A stretch of 64,000 bases of DNA from CBDFGS01 sp965247255 (GTDB taxonomy: Bacteria; Chloroflexota; Dehalococcoidia; Lucifugimonadales; CAUZJF01): NCBI GenBank assembly GCA_965247255.1, contig CBDFGS010000007.1:1-64000 (forward strand), read 5' to 3'. Made by a program: the position numbers and the translations under genes. Positions 36,187 through 45,177 of this stretch are shown piece by piece; within the stretch, counting starts at the first letter, position 1, and each line of letters opens with the position of its first letter. Below the pieces are notes generated by a model. The model saw nothing but the letters and a program-made list of their open reading frames with translations. It had not been told where the DNA came from and did not search any database.

Positions 36187-37482
36187 ATGGCCAACGCCTT
36201 GACCGTCCTGAGGGAACGCCTCGCCAGGTTTGAGAGGTGGGTCCTGGTAGCCGGCGCTATCGGCGGCGTGCTGCTTATCGTGTACGGCTTCCAGGGCGTA
36301 CAGTTCTACTTCTCCTCGAGCGAGCTGGGGAGCTCCAGCTCAGAGCTCGACAAGCTCAACGAGCAGATCCGAGAGCACGGCAACCCCGCCCTCGATCCTC
36401 TCAAAGCCGCGCTGGATGAGCGCAAGCGCCTCTTGGAAGACTGGGCGAGCATCTTCAGCCTTGAGGGCCAGACGATCAGCATTACCGACGACCGCGGCAC
36501 CACCAGCACCGCTCTGGTGAACCCGAGCTTCCTCGGCGAAGAAGGCAGCTGGCTGATCCTCAACATCACTCCGGAGACCGAGTACGCGTTCACCGTAGAG
36601 CATACCGGCAACGTTCGTCACTACAAACTAGGGGCCGACCCGCCCGGCTTGAGCATATGGCACATGGGACTCAGCTATCATGGGGACTCTCCGCAAGAGT
36701 GGCGGGTAAGCGCGCTCGCCGATGAGAAGGTTAGCCTCGAGCTCACCACCCACGTCGTAAACGAGGGGGCTTTCCAAGCTACCAGCGTCAGCCTCACGCT
36801 GTCCGATCTCGAAACAGGCTCGGTCCTCTTCGGTCCGACGTCTACCTCGCTAACGCTCGATGTACCTAAGCTCGTTACCTACCAGAACACCTCGACGGAC
36901 CGCGACCTCAAGGTCAGGCTTGAGCCCGACGGGCATTTCAAGCTTCGTAAGCTCGGAGGCGACACCAGGCTATACCTGCTCCCATGCCCCACGGGGTCGG
37001 GTCGCCCCGACCCCGGTGGTTTCTCCTGCGCGATAGGCATTTTCGAGGCCGACAACACACACAGCTGGGCCCTGTCCTGGACAGAGGCCGCCCTCCCGGA
37101 AGACGGGGGACCGCTCCGTTTAAGGTTCGTCGCCGCGGAGGGGGACTACGACCAGAGCACCACCATCTCAGAGACCGACCGGCTCCTCGAAATGGTCGAC
37201 TCCATCGCGTCCAAGTTCAAGCCTGTCGAGCTCGCTGCTATGGTACTGGAAAGTGAGGCGGTTGAGATCGGCGAGCTTCTCGTGTATCGCACACTAACGG
37301 TAACTATCAGCCTGTCGGGCGACACGCATAACGAAATATTCGAGTTTCTCGATATCCTTCACAAGGCTATGCCCTTCGTCGAGATCTCCGATACGAAGCT
37401 AGCCGGCTTTGGAAAGCAGCCCTCCGCGCGCGTCGAGCTTATCTTCCATCTTGCGCCACGGCCGGTTCCGGAAGAAGGCTAG
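36187..37482 (+). CDS. PilO-like pilus assembly protein (inferred)
   Basis: A 431-residue protein with one N-terminal helix (WVLVAGAIGGVLLIVYGF), a short coiled-coil-prone region (about 45-80), a long beta-rich outer part and a C-terminal fold whose YRTLTVTISLSGDTHNEIFEFLDIL echoes PilO/GspM C-termini (motif given in part). No family match is certain, and the middle (about 90-300) is unlike standard PilO, which is only about 200 residues. Its position between pilC and the FHA-PilM-PilN gene supports a role in the alignment complex. ATG 36187 is the likely start; a TTG at 36166 is also open. Confidence 0.62.
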   Translation: MANALTVLRERLARFERWVLVAGAIGGVLLIVYGFQGVQFYFSSSELGSSSSELDKLNEQIREHGNPALDPLKAALDERKRLLEDWASIFSLEGQTISITDDRGTTSTALVNPSFLGEEGSWLILNITPETEYAFTVEHTGNVRHYKLGADPPGLSIWHMGLSYHGDSPQEWRVSALADEKVSLELTTHVVNEGAFQATSVSLTLSDLETGSVLFGPTSTSLTLDVPKLVTYQNTSTDRDLKVRLEPDGHFKLRKLGGDTRLYLLPCPTGSGRPDPGGFSCAIGIFEADNTHSWALSWTEAALPEDGGPLRLRFVAAEGDYDQSTTISETDRLLEMVDSIASKFKPVELAAMVLESEAVEIGELLVYRTLTVTISLSGDTHNEIFEFLDILHKAMPFVEISDTKLAGFGKQPSARVELIFHLAPRPVPEEG

Positions 37483-37613
37483 CGCGCTTTCAGCCCTCCC
37501 TGCGGAAAACCGGTTACGTCCCGCCGCGCCTGCCAGCGGGGGCGGCCCGCCCGTCAAACCGACGGATGCCCGATCTACCTGATCAATACGGCGTCCACGC
37601 CCACACAAGCGCG

Positions 37614-37642
37614 TTGACACCTAGGTAGGCCGTTACTATAAT
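37614..37642 (+). promoter_or_regulatory. Perfect-consensus sigma70 promoter inside the pilus cluster
   Basis: TTGACA (37614-37619), exactly 17 bp, TATAAT (37637-37642). Both hexamers match the consensus in full. Transcription would start near 37650 and serve the FHA-PilM-PilN gene and perhaps the prepilin. Confidence 0.8.
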
Positions 37643-37736
37643 CGACCCATCATTTGCAGTGCAGCGCTATCCCACCCTACGCAGGCTGCAACAATGTCCC
37701 TCACCGCCACGAAGCGATGATAGAGAGCTCTCAGAA

Positions 37737-40067
37737 GTGGACCCAGCCCAGCCAAGACTCGTAATCGAAGGCACTGAAGAAGAGGGCGAGGAGTTGGCCC
37801 TCGGCGACGTGAACGCGCTCGGGCGCGAGCCCGAGAACGACATCGTCGTGTCCGATTCGGGTGTATCTCGAAACCACGCCGTGATCGAGGAGTCCAACGG
37901 CGCTTTCGTTCTAAAGGACCTCCAGAGCACCAACGGCACCTTCGTCAACCAGCAGAAGCTAGACGACGCGCACCTGCTTCAAGACGGGGACCGCATCAGG
38001 TTAGGTGCGAGTCAGAAGACTCTCGTGTTCCGGCACGCTGCAACGGCGGTAGCGGAGCCCGAGGCAGCCGTGTTGGAAGCGCCGCCGGCTGCAACGCAGA
38101 CAGGAGCGGCCGCGCCTGCCCCCAGTGAACAGACGGTCACGGGGCTCCCGGTCCCATCGCCGACCGGCTCCGTCTCCGTGGAAGAGCTGGCTCCCGCCAA
38201 GACTGAACCAGCCGCTGAACCTCCGCCAACCAAGTCCACTTTCGTAGCGCTGGCTCGCAAGGTCCGCGTTGCCCTCAACGTGAGACTAGGCAAGGAAGCC
38301 GAGGCCGCCCCCGAGGGCGCCAAGCTCGCTCCCAGCGCGCGTGAGCCAGATCCGGATGTCATCCATGAGCCTGCGCTATCCCCGGTCGAGAGCGCAAAGC
38401 GATTGATACGCCGGTTGCGACACGGGATCGATCTGCGACGAAGGCCTCGTACGTTCACTCTCAGCGTAGAGAGGGGTGTCGTGAGGGCCGTCGTATTCGA
38501 GGGCCACGACGTCGTCGCGTGGGGGATGACAGAGCCGCAGGATGGCGACGAATCAGACTCAACACAGGGACCCGACGAGCAACAGATGGTACGGTCGGCG
38601 ATAGCATCGCTCCAGAGAGATCTTGTCGTAAGCCACTCCCGGTTGGTTAGCGACCTGCCACTCTACGCCCCGCTTGTCCGACACGTGAAGCTCCCGCAGA
38701 TACGCAAGCGGTACATGGGGGCCGTTGTCGCGTCGGAGGTAGTCGAATCGATACCGTTTACCGCCGACGAGGTGGACATTAAATGGCAGGCCCTGCCGGG
38801 AGACGGCGAGTCGGTCCCCGTAGCGGCTATGGCGGTGCAAAAGGGCGACGTGGACCGACACGTCCAGAGCTTCAAGGATGCTGGCGAGGGCCCAATCGCA
38901 GCCTACTCACAGTCGGCGTCACTCGCGATGGCATCGGGCCTCCCGGACGTCATCATCCTTCACTTCACCCTGGGCCAGACCGGCGTCGTCCTTGCACGAG
39001 ACGGGATACCCCGCGCCGTGTACCAGGTGATCAGTGCGGAGATGGGGGAGGAGGAGCACGCCGATGCGATCGCCAGGGCGGTCGAGCAGATAATGAGCTA
39101 CAACCAGTCCATTAATCTGGTGAAGGACACCGGCCCGCTCCCCATGACGGTTACCGGCCGGCCTCCTGAAGAAGGGAACCTGATACCTGTCCTGCAGGCG
39201 ATGCTCGAGCGCGAGTTTACGGACCTTTCACCGCCGGTGGACTACCCGGAGGGGTTCCAGGTTTCCGATTTCGCCTCGAACATTGGACTTGCTCTACTCG
39301 ACTTGGGTAGGGCGCGTGGCTTAAGGCGGGGCGGTCAGGCCCATGTGGTCTCTCTCAACCTGCTTTCCCCGCGTCACGTTCCAGCCCCGCTACCGGTGGT
39401 CCCCGCGCTGGCCTTCCTGGTGCTCGCCTTGTTGGGGATCTCGATGTGGCCGGGCCCGATCGCATCCGGGCCGGTCGCTTCACGCATATCCGACACCCGC
39501 AACGAGTCGATACAGGCCGCCTTGGATGTCAAAACGAAAACGAAACTGGAGAAGCTCAGGGGATTCGCCGCCTCCGACGCCGAGATTCTGGAGAAAGAAG
39601 CCCGCCAAGCGCGCTCATATGCGCTCGAAATGAAGGACAAAATTGCAGGGCTTGATGATGTCAAGGAGGACCTCAGGGCATGGTTCGACAAGATCCATAC
39701 GATTACGGAGACAACTCGCCCCGCAGGTGTGATCGTGAAGGAGTTCGGCCCCAGCGCGGACTCGTTCGAGCTCGAGGGCACCGCCCCGACGTTCGCCATA
39801 GCGAAGCAGTATGCGGATAGGATCCGCGACTCCGGCCTCTTCGTCGACGTCCACATCTCGGAAGTGAAGACCGACGTGGACGCCGGGGGAAGGACCGCGC
39901 CCTCTCCCGTGACGCTGCCGGGAGGTCTAATACCGGGCGCCGGCCAAAGTCAGCAGTCGGTCCCGGACGCGGGCGGGGTCGCGGCACGAGGAGGAGGCAT
40001 CAAGTTCTTGCTCGAAGCCTCTGCCAGACCAGAGCCGGGAGCTCAGCAGAACGAGAAATCCCCGTAG
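37737..40067 (+). CDS. FHA-PilM-PilN fusion pilus assembly protein
   Basis: About 776 residues. Residues 26-95 form an FHA phosphothreonine-binding domain (LGREPENDI, SRNHAVI, STNGTFVN). A Pro/Ala-rich linker (100-230) leads to a PilM-like actin-fold region (about 236-530; ERGVVRAVVFEG, LPQIRKRYMGAVVASEV, ILHFTLGQTGVVLARDG). Then comes the PilN signature VSLNLLSPRH (538), a membrane helix (552-572), a coiled coil and a small C-terminal fold. In most bacteria PilM and PilN are separate. The start is uncertain: GTG 37659 is only about 10 nt from the predicted transcription start, so GTG 37737 is preferred. Function is inferred from fold and place. Confidence 0.78.
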   Translation: MDPAQPRLVIEGTEEEGEELALGDVNALGREPENDIVVSDSGVSRNHAVIEESNGAFVLKDLQSTNGTFVNQQKLDDAHLLQDGDRIRLGASQKTLVFRHAATAVAEPEAAVLEAPPAATQTGAAAPAPSEQTVTGLPVPSPTGSVSVEELAPAKTEPAAEPPPTKSTFVALARKVRVALNVRLGKEAEAAPEGAKLAPSAREPDPDVIHEPALSPVESAKRLIRRLRHGIDLRRRPRTFTLSVERGVVRAVVFEGHDVVAWGMTEPQDGDESDSTQGPDEQQMVRSAIASLQRDLVVSHSRLVSDLPLYAPLVRHVKLPQIRKRYMGAVVASEVVESIPFTADEVDIKWQALPGDGESVPVAAMAVQKGDVDRHVQSFKDAGEGPIAAYSQSASLAMASGLPDVIILHFTLGQTGVVLARDGIPRAVYQVISAEMGEEEHADAIARAVEQIMSYNQSINLVKDTGPLPMTVTGRPPEEGNLIPVLQAMLEREFTDLSPPVDYPEGFQVSDFASNIGLALLDLGRARGLRRGGQAHVVSLNLLSPRHVPAPLPVVPALAFLVLALLGISMWPGPIASGPVASRISDTRNESIQAALDVKTKTKLEKLRGFAASDAEILEKEARQARSYALEMKDKIAGLDDVKEDLRAWFDKIHTITETTRPAGVIVKEFGPSADSFELEGTAPTFAIAKQYADRIRDSGLFVDVHISEVKTDVDAGGRTAPSPVTLPGGLIPGAGQSQQSVPDAGGVAARGGGIKFLLEASARPEPGAQQNEKSP

Positions 40068-40323
40068 CACCGCAGGGGGTTCGAGGCCGCGCTGTGCCGA
40101 ATTGAAGGAACGGAGGCCTGCCAACCACCGCTGCGGGCGCCATCGTATGTTCCGGCCCAAACAGCCCGCCGAAAATTGCCTTAAAGTACCACCAAAACTG
40201 TACTCTAGTACGAGGACAGACCTTACGTCAGCGCCGATGATGGTGTCGAGATTGTTGAGGACGAGCGATTCTCCGGATGCGCTCATCCGCGACGACCACA
40301 ACAACCTGAAGGGGGAGTCGACT

Positions 40324-40743
40324 ATGACCAAGATGCTTCGGAGATTCAAGGATAGTGGAGAATCGGGGTTCACTCTGATCGAGCTGCTGATCGTGGTAGG
40401 TATCATCGTCGCTCTTGCGGCGGCTATCGTGCCACAGGTGGTGGACTTCAGCGACACGGGGACCACCGCGCAGAAGACCACGGAGAATGAGACGGTTCAG
40501 GCCGCGTTTGACCTGATGATGGCTGAGAAGGGCGAAACTGCAGTTGTCGCCAACACCGGCTCCGGCGTCAGCGGAAACAACGCCTGGACCGCGCTGCCGA
40601 CGGGGGCGGCGGGTACCGACGTGGTTGCTCTCTACAGCCGCTACTTGAAGGACGCGACCTCCACGTGGTTCTACTGCTGGGACGGCGGTGGCCAGGTCAC
40701 GTTCCAGCAAACGACCAAGGTCGCCTGCACAACCGGCAACTAA
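40324..40743 (+). CDS. Type IV prepilin
   Basis: A 139-residue major-pilin-like protein. The leader MTKMLRRFKDSGESG ends at the prepilin peptidase site G15/F16. The mature N-terminus is FTLIELLIVVGIIVALAAA, with E20 at position +5. The globular part is small and ends with a probable disulphide loop (C at WFYCWDGG and VACTTGN). ATG 40324 has the strong Shine-Dalgarno GGGGGAG. The 256 bp before it contain a weak TTGCCT-17-TGTACT promoter candidate (40176-40204) and nothing else recognisable. Confidence 0.92.
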   Translation: MTKMLRRFKDSGESGFTLIELLIVVGIIVALAAAIVPQVVDFSDTGTTAQKTTENETVQAAFDLMMAEKGETAVVANTGSGVSGNNAWTALPTGAAGTDVVALYSRYLKDATSTWFYCWDGGGQVTFQQTTKVACTTGN

Positions 40744-40798
40744 CGATAATGCGGCCGGGCGTCCAATCCGGAAGCGCCCGAACAGCGGCAAAAGCTCA

Positions 40799-40845
40799 CT
40801 ACATGGCCCCTGGGACCGCCGGTCCGGTCCCGGAGGGCCATGTAG
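40799..40845. terminator. Long hairpin behind the prepilin gene
   Basis: CTACATGGCCC pairs with GGGCCATGTAG and the inner CTGGGACCG with CGGTCCCGG, a stem of about 20 bp with one bulge. No T-run follows, so it may be a factor-dependent terminator or an RNA-stabilising end. The rest of the 305-bp gap to the DUF2723 gene holds no gene. Confidence 0.6.
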
Positions 40846-41048
40846 CGTAATATAAGGCCGGGCCGCGCAGACTTTCAAGACATCCACGACCCCTTGTCTG
40901 CCCCATGACGCGATTGGTGGAAGGACGATGCTTTTTGGCCAATCACCACCTGTCATTCTGACGAGCCGCGGAGGAAGACAGCCGTGCCCTGGCTCCTCAC
41001 GCAGCAATCTTGTCTTCCCAAAGGCCAACCCGAAAATCAGCGTCGGCT

Positions 41049-43133
41049 ATGAGTGATACAGGCTCCTCCGCCACCCCGGTGGCCAGCGGCGACGCCACGA
41101 AGAGGCCGATCCCGGCGTCGCCGCTCTGGCGAGCGTGGACTTCAGACAACACGTACGCGGCCCTCCTGGCCCTGCTGGCGTTCATCGCATATTTGCGCAC
41201 GCTGGCCCCAACCGTGATGTGGTACGACAGGGGAGAGTTCGCCGTCGGGTCCTACGTGCTCGGCATCGCTCACAACACCGGCTACCCGCTCTACATGCTG
41301 CTGGGAAAGCTCTTCACGTTGCTGCCCGTCGGCGACGTCGCCTACCGCGTCAATCTGATGTCCGCCGTGTTCGCCGCGCTCGCAGTGGCGGTCGCATTCC
41401 TGATAGTCCGCCTGCTGACCCGTAAGGTGGCTCCGGCCCTCGCGGCGGGGGCGACATTGGCGTTCATTTCCACCTTCTGGTCCAACGCGATCTGGGCGGA
41501 GCCCCATTCGCTGAACGTATTCCTCACTGGAGTGATCGTCTATCTGCTACTCCTGTGGAGGCGAAGGGAGAATAGCCGGTACCTGTACATCGCATCGCTG
41601 GTCTTTGGCCTTAGCCTTGGGAACCACCGCCTCATCCTCTTCATGCTCCCTGCAATGGCCCTGTTCGTTCTCTTCGAGAAAAAGACGACCCTGGGCTCAC
41701 TAGTTAGGAAGCCATTGGTGTACATGGCCGCCCTAATGCTGCTGGGATTCTCTGTGAATCTCTATTTGCCCCTGCGGGCGAACTACGACCCCCTTGGCGA
41801 TGCCGGGTACGCCGCTACTCTTGGCGGCTTCTTCGATACCGTCTTCAAGGGGCAGAGCGAGACGCAGAATTACGACTTCTCCCCCGCCGGAGTCGTATCT
41901 CGCCTGCCGATGCTATGGGATTTTCCCCGCTACGAGTTCTCACTCCCGGGAGTCCTGCTCGCGCTCTCGGGCTTATTTTGGCTGGCGCGAGGCGACCGGA
42001 CCCTGCTCACTCTTACGCTATTGCCGGCGGCCTTGACGGCGCTGGTCGTCGTGACATTCATGGTCCACGACATCTACGACTACTTTTTACCAATCTACTT
42101 CATGGCGTCCATCTGGATAGGCGTTGGAGCCCACAGGACCGTGGAATGGGCGACGAGCGTGACGGGCAAGAGGACCTCCGCGGGCGGTCTAGCGCTCAGT
42201 TCGAAGACAAAGAGTGCGCTCCTGTATGTCGCTGTTTTGACGGTGCCGCTTGGGCTGTTGCTGAGCAATTTCCAACTCTTGGACCGCAGTAAGGACTATG
42301 AAGCCTACGATTTCGCCCTCAACACAATGTCCGTTGCTCCTCGGGACTCAGTAGTGGTGAGCGACTGGTGGGCGTATTTCCCGCTGCTCTACCTCCAGGA
42401 AGTGGAAGGCCTGCGGCGTGATATGCTCCTACTCTATGGCCTGTCTGAGCCCGATTGGGACCCCATCCCCTTCATTGAGTCGCAGCTCTCAGAAGGCAAG
42501 AACGTCTACTTCGCAGAAGGACTATCCACGGAGATGAGAGCCGTGTCCGAACGCTTCGCCCTGGTCCCGATCACCCTGCAGGCCATCACGACCCCGGTGG
42601 TGAAGCGGGTTCCGCGTCCCCAATACAAGGACCTTCTTGTCGTCAAGCGAGACCTGTTTCAGGTCGTCAGAGACAAGCCCCCGCTCCGCGAGACCAAAGT
42701 CCCGCTTGGGGCTCGCGGAGAGATCACCTTCGGAGGGGAGCTGACCCTCGTGGCCGCCGAGGTTGGAGCGTCCACGGTTGCGAGGGGAGAGTCGCTGCCG
42801 ATCGACTACCATTGGCGTCTGGAACGGAGCGTCGACGACGATCTATTCTTCAAAGTAGTATTCGTCGACGCGCTTGGACGGGTGCCGACCAAACAAGGGT
42901 ACCAACTGTGGTTCCAGGGGAACGAGGTGGGCGGCGTTCGCCCTACGTCAGGGTGGGAGCCGGGGCAGAGTGCCTCGGAGACATACCACACTCTGGTCCC
43001 CAGGCAGCTCTCGCCGGGTACTTACGAGCTCCAGCTACGAGTGTTCAACCGAAGGACTCAGGACCGCGAGCTACCGCCCTCATCCGCGGCCAAAGCACTG
43101 GGTGTCACGGTGGGTCACGTGGACGTGGAGTGA
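41049..43133 (+). CDS. DUF2723 / TMEM260-type polytopic membrane protein
   Basis: About 694 residues with ten or more helices in the N-terminal 450 residues, then a soluble C-terminal domain of about 230 residues. LAPTVMWYDRGEFAVGSYVLGIAHNTGYPLYML (outlined as APTVMWYDRGEF and HNTGYPLYM) is the DUF2723 hallmark, equivalent to the catalytic Asp-Glu loop of GT-C glycosyltransferases. NAIWAEPHSLNVFL is also typical. The eukaryotic relative TMEM260 is a protein O-mannosyltransferase, so glycosylation of an exported protein is possible. Its place after the prepilin makes the pilin a candidate acceptor, which is inference. Start ATG 41049 or TTG 41010. Confidence 0.85.
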   Translation: MSDTGSSATPVASGDATKRPIPASPLWRAWTSDNTYAALLALLAFIAYLRTLAPTVMWYDRGEFAVGSYVLGIAHNTGYPLYMLLGKLFTLLPVGDVAYRVNLMSAVFAALAVAVAFLIVRLLTRKVAPALAAGATLAFISTFWSNAIWAEPHSLNVFLTGVIVYLLLLWRRRENSRYLYIASLVFGLSLGNHRLILFMLPAMALFVLFEKKTTLGSLVRKPLVYMAALMLLGFSVNLYLPLRANYDPLGDAGYAATLGGFFDTVFKGQSETQNYDFSPAGVVSRLPMLWDFPRYEFSLPGVLLALSGLFWLARGDRTLLTLTLLPAALTALVVVTFMVHDIYDYFLPIYFMASIWIGVGAHRTVEWATSVTGKRTSAGGLALSSKTKSALLYVAVLTVPLGLLLSNFQLLDRSKDYEAYDFALNTMSVAPRDSVVVSDWWAYFPLLYLQEVEGLRRDMLLLYGLSEPDWDPIPFIESQLSEGKNVYFAEGLSTEMRAVSERFALVPITLQAITTPVVKRVPRPQYKDLLVVKRDLFQVVRDKPPLRETKVPLGARGEITFGGELTLVAAEVGASTVARGESLPIDYHWRLERSVDDDLFFKVVFVDALGRVPTKQGYQLWFQGNEVGGVRPTSGWEPGQSASETYHTLVPRQLSPGTYELQLRVFNRRTQDRELPPSSAAKALGVTVGHVDVE

Positions 43134-43406
43134 CCCGCCGAGGCGGTCGTTCAGTATGACGAGCACAAGGATGCTCGTCCACGGGCCAAGCCCAGCCACG
43201 AGCGGACCCGTAGCGCCCCTTAACGGCGTCGCGCGGTTGACCGCGGCACCCGCCCGATGATACACTCCGCAACCGCGTAAGACGCGACTCCCGACCCTCA
43301 GTCTCGCGCTGCCCGGGGGTCCTCTGTGGAACAGCACGCGTCTGACGAGTCCTTGGTCAAGAGTTCACAAGTAACCCGCGGGTTTCAGTCCGCCCAGGAG
43401 GAACGA

Positions 43407-43814
43407 ATGTCGAAGCGGTCGATATTGGTGCCGGTGTTCGCGGCGATGGCGCTTGCGGCACTCGCATGCGGCTTTACAAATCCCCCCGCCACGCCGATCC
43501 CAACAGCAACTCCATTGCCTCCTATACCAGCAGGAACCCCGGTCCAGGACTCGCCCATAAAGAATTTCAATCATCTGGACCACGAGGTCGAGTCCGGCAC
43601 TGTGATCACCTGGACGAACAATGACAATACGCAACATACCGTCACCCATTTCGCGCCTGGAGGGGGCGAGCGCCTCTTCGACAGCAAGATTCTGGCCCCG
43701 GACATCGGCTTCCGCTTCATAATGGCCGTTGAGCCCGGAGAGTATAAATACTTCTGTAAGCTTCACCCGAACACGATGGTCGCGATCATTACCGTGACGG
43801 CGAAGTCGGGCTGA
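43407..43814 (+). CDS. Blue-copper (cupredoxin) lipoprotein
   Basis: A 135-residue plastocyanin-like protein. The signal ends ALAC (lipid-modified C21), then a Pro/Thr-rich tether and the cupredoxin fold with the type 1 copper ligands H77 (NTQHTVTH), C117, H120 and M124 (YFCKLHPNTM). It would carry electrons at the outer face of the membrane. ATG 43407 has AGGAGGAA upstream. It stands alone: DUF2723 ends 273 bp before (no gene in between) and a long terminator follows. Confidence 0.9.
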   Translation: MSKRSILVPVFAAMALAALACGFTNPPATPIPTATPLPPIPAGTPVQDSPIKNFNHLDHEVESGTVITWTNNDNTQHTVTHFAPGGGERLFDSKILAPDIGFRFIMAVEPGEYKYFCKLHPNTMVAIITVTAKSG

Positions 43815-43860
43815 GGGCCGCTCAGCAGTACCGACCAACGTCCAGACACGTATTGGCTCG

Positions 43861-43906
43861 ACGTATGAAGGCCCTCGTCGCTAAGACGGCGAGGGCCTTC
43901 ATACGT
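43861..43906. terminator. Bidirectional terminator hairpin
   Basis: A 20-bp near-perfect stem, ACGTATGAAGGCCCTCG... with its complement ...CGAGGGCCTTCATACGT, around CTAAGA. One G-T pair, no mismatch. It lies between the convergent cupredoxin and nitrilase genes. Confidence 0.75.
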
Positions 43907-43994
43907 CCCAAACGCTTCTCAGGTGCGGGGGTCTACATCCCGCCACATTCAACCCTTACTCTGCGGTCTCAGCGATCTCAGGGGTGAGTTGAGC

Positions 43995-44879
43995 TCAGTC
44001 CGGCCGGCCGGCTATGAGTTCGCCTCTCTCCGCCAGGGTCACCAGGTTCTCTTCACCCCGCCGACGCTTCTCCCCCTCGCGGTACCGCCGCTCCATCTCG
44101 GGCCCCTGCAACGCCATATACTCGCCTTCCTGCGCGCGCGCGGCGTGGGCTGATGGCGGTGCCGGGACCTCGACGACCGCCGTAGTCACCTTATCCACAC
44201 CCCACTTGTACGCCACGATCTCTCCCTTACTGATGATGAGGTTCATCCCTACGTTGGCCTCGACTATTGGAACGCCGTTTTCCCTCGAGCGTGCGAGGAC
44301 CGCTTTATTCTGAGATCGGCTCCTGGAGCCATAGGAGGGTATTAGGAGCAGCTGGGCGCCGTCCAGCACGAGAGAGCGGGCAATAGTAGGACTCCAGCGG
44401 TCGTTGCATATCATTATTCCCGCCCTGCCGATCGGAGTGTCGAACGCGCGCAACGCGCGGCCCACCCGGTTGAAGCGCCAGGACTCGTTAGTGCCCTCCG
44501 CCAGCATCACCTTGTGGTGCTTTCCCAGGATGTCCCCTTTGTCGTCGATGAATATGGCCGCGTTGTACGCCTCGTTCTCGATTCTCTCGGCGAAACCGAA
44601 GACCAGGCACGTCCCCAGCTTCCTCGCAAGCTCCCGGAAGCGGCGAATGTACGGCCCGTCTATCGGCTCCGCCAGCTCCAGCATGGCCTCTTCAAGGCCT
44701 GGGTCCTCGATCACAGCCATCACCACATACCCATCAAGGACCCCCTCGGTGGCAACCATCACATCCGGGTCCTCCCTGGACGCCTCGACGAAGGCGGCCT
44801 CCAGCTTGTCCGCGTTGTACGCCTTGTCCCACTTCCTCGGTCTGAGCGATATGGCGGTTGCCCTCACGGAATGGTACAT
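43995..44879 (-). CDS. Carbon-nitrogen hydrolase (nitrilase superfamily)
   Basis: A 294-residue enzyme that cleaves amide or nitrile C-N bonds through the Glu-Lys-Cys triad: E45 in VATEGVLDG, K123 in GKHHKVMLAE and C158 in GIMICNDRWSP. The fold and length match amidase or N-carbamoylase members more than true nitrilases. The last 35 residues are charged (RRYREGEKRRRGEENL). AGGAGA precedes the ATG. It is divergent from the enoyl-CoA hydratase across 298 bp. Confidence 0.88.
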   Translation of the reverse strand: MYHSVRATAISLRPRKWDKAYNADKLEAAFVEASREDPDVMVATEGVLDGYVVMAVIEDPGLEEAMLELAEPIDGPYIRRFRELARKLGTCLVFGFAERIENEAYNAAIFIDDKGDILGKHHKVMLAEGTNESWRFNRVGRALRAFDTPIGRAGIMICNDRWSPTIARSLVLDGAQLLLIPSYGSRSRSQNKAVLARSRENGVPIVEANVGMNLIISKGEIVAYKWGVDKVTTAVVEVPAPPSAHAARAQEGEYMALQGPEMERRYREGEKRRRGEENLVTLAERGELIAGRPD

Positions 44880-45177
44880 CCGGTCTCCTATGTTCTTGAC
44901 GCCTAGATCGCCGGCCAGCCGCTCTGCGACGTCGCCGGGGCCATTCCCGGTCCTTAACGGCGCTGACGTCGAAGGCGCGGTTGCCCGATGAAGCCGTAAT
45001 CCCAGAGCGCTCCCGCATTATACAAGCGAGGCGTTTGCAGCTCTGTACCGAGGTGAAACAGCAGGACGGCGGGGGAAAAACGCTGCGCCGGTCCGAAACC
45101 ATCGCCGCAGAACGCGGGCAGGGCGCGGACGTTTGATATACTCCAACTCGCGCTTTCCACGTGCATCCGAGGGCAGC

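Noticed and set aside
33086..40743. Type II secretion system instead of pilus
   Set aside because: No secretin, GspC or GspL/M-type genes are seen. PilM/PilN-like parts and a pilin with small globular domain fit type IV pili better, though the families overlap.
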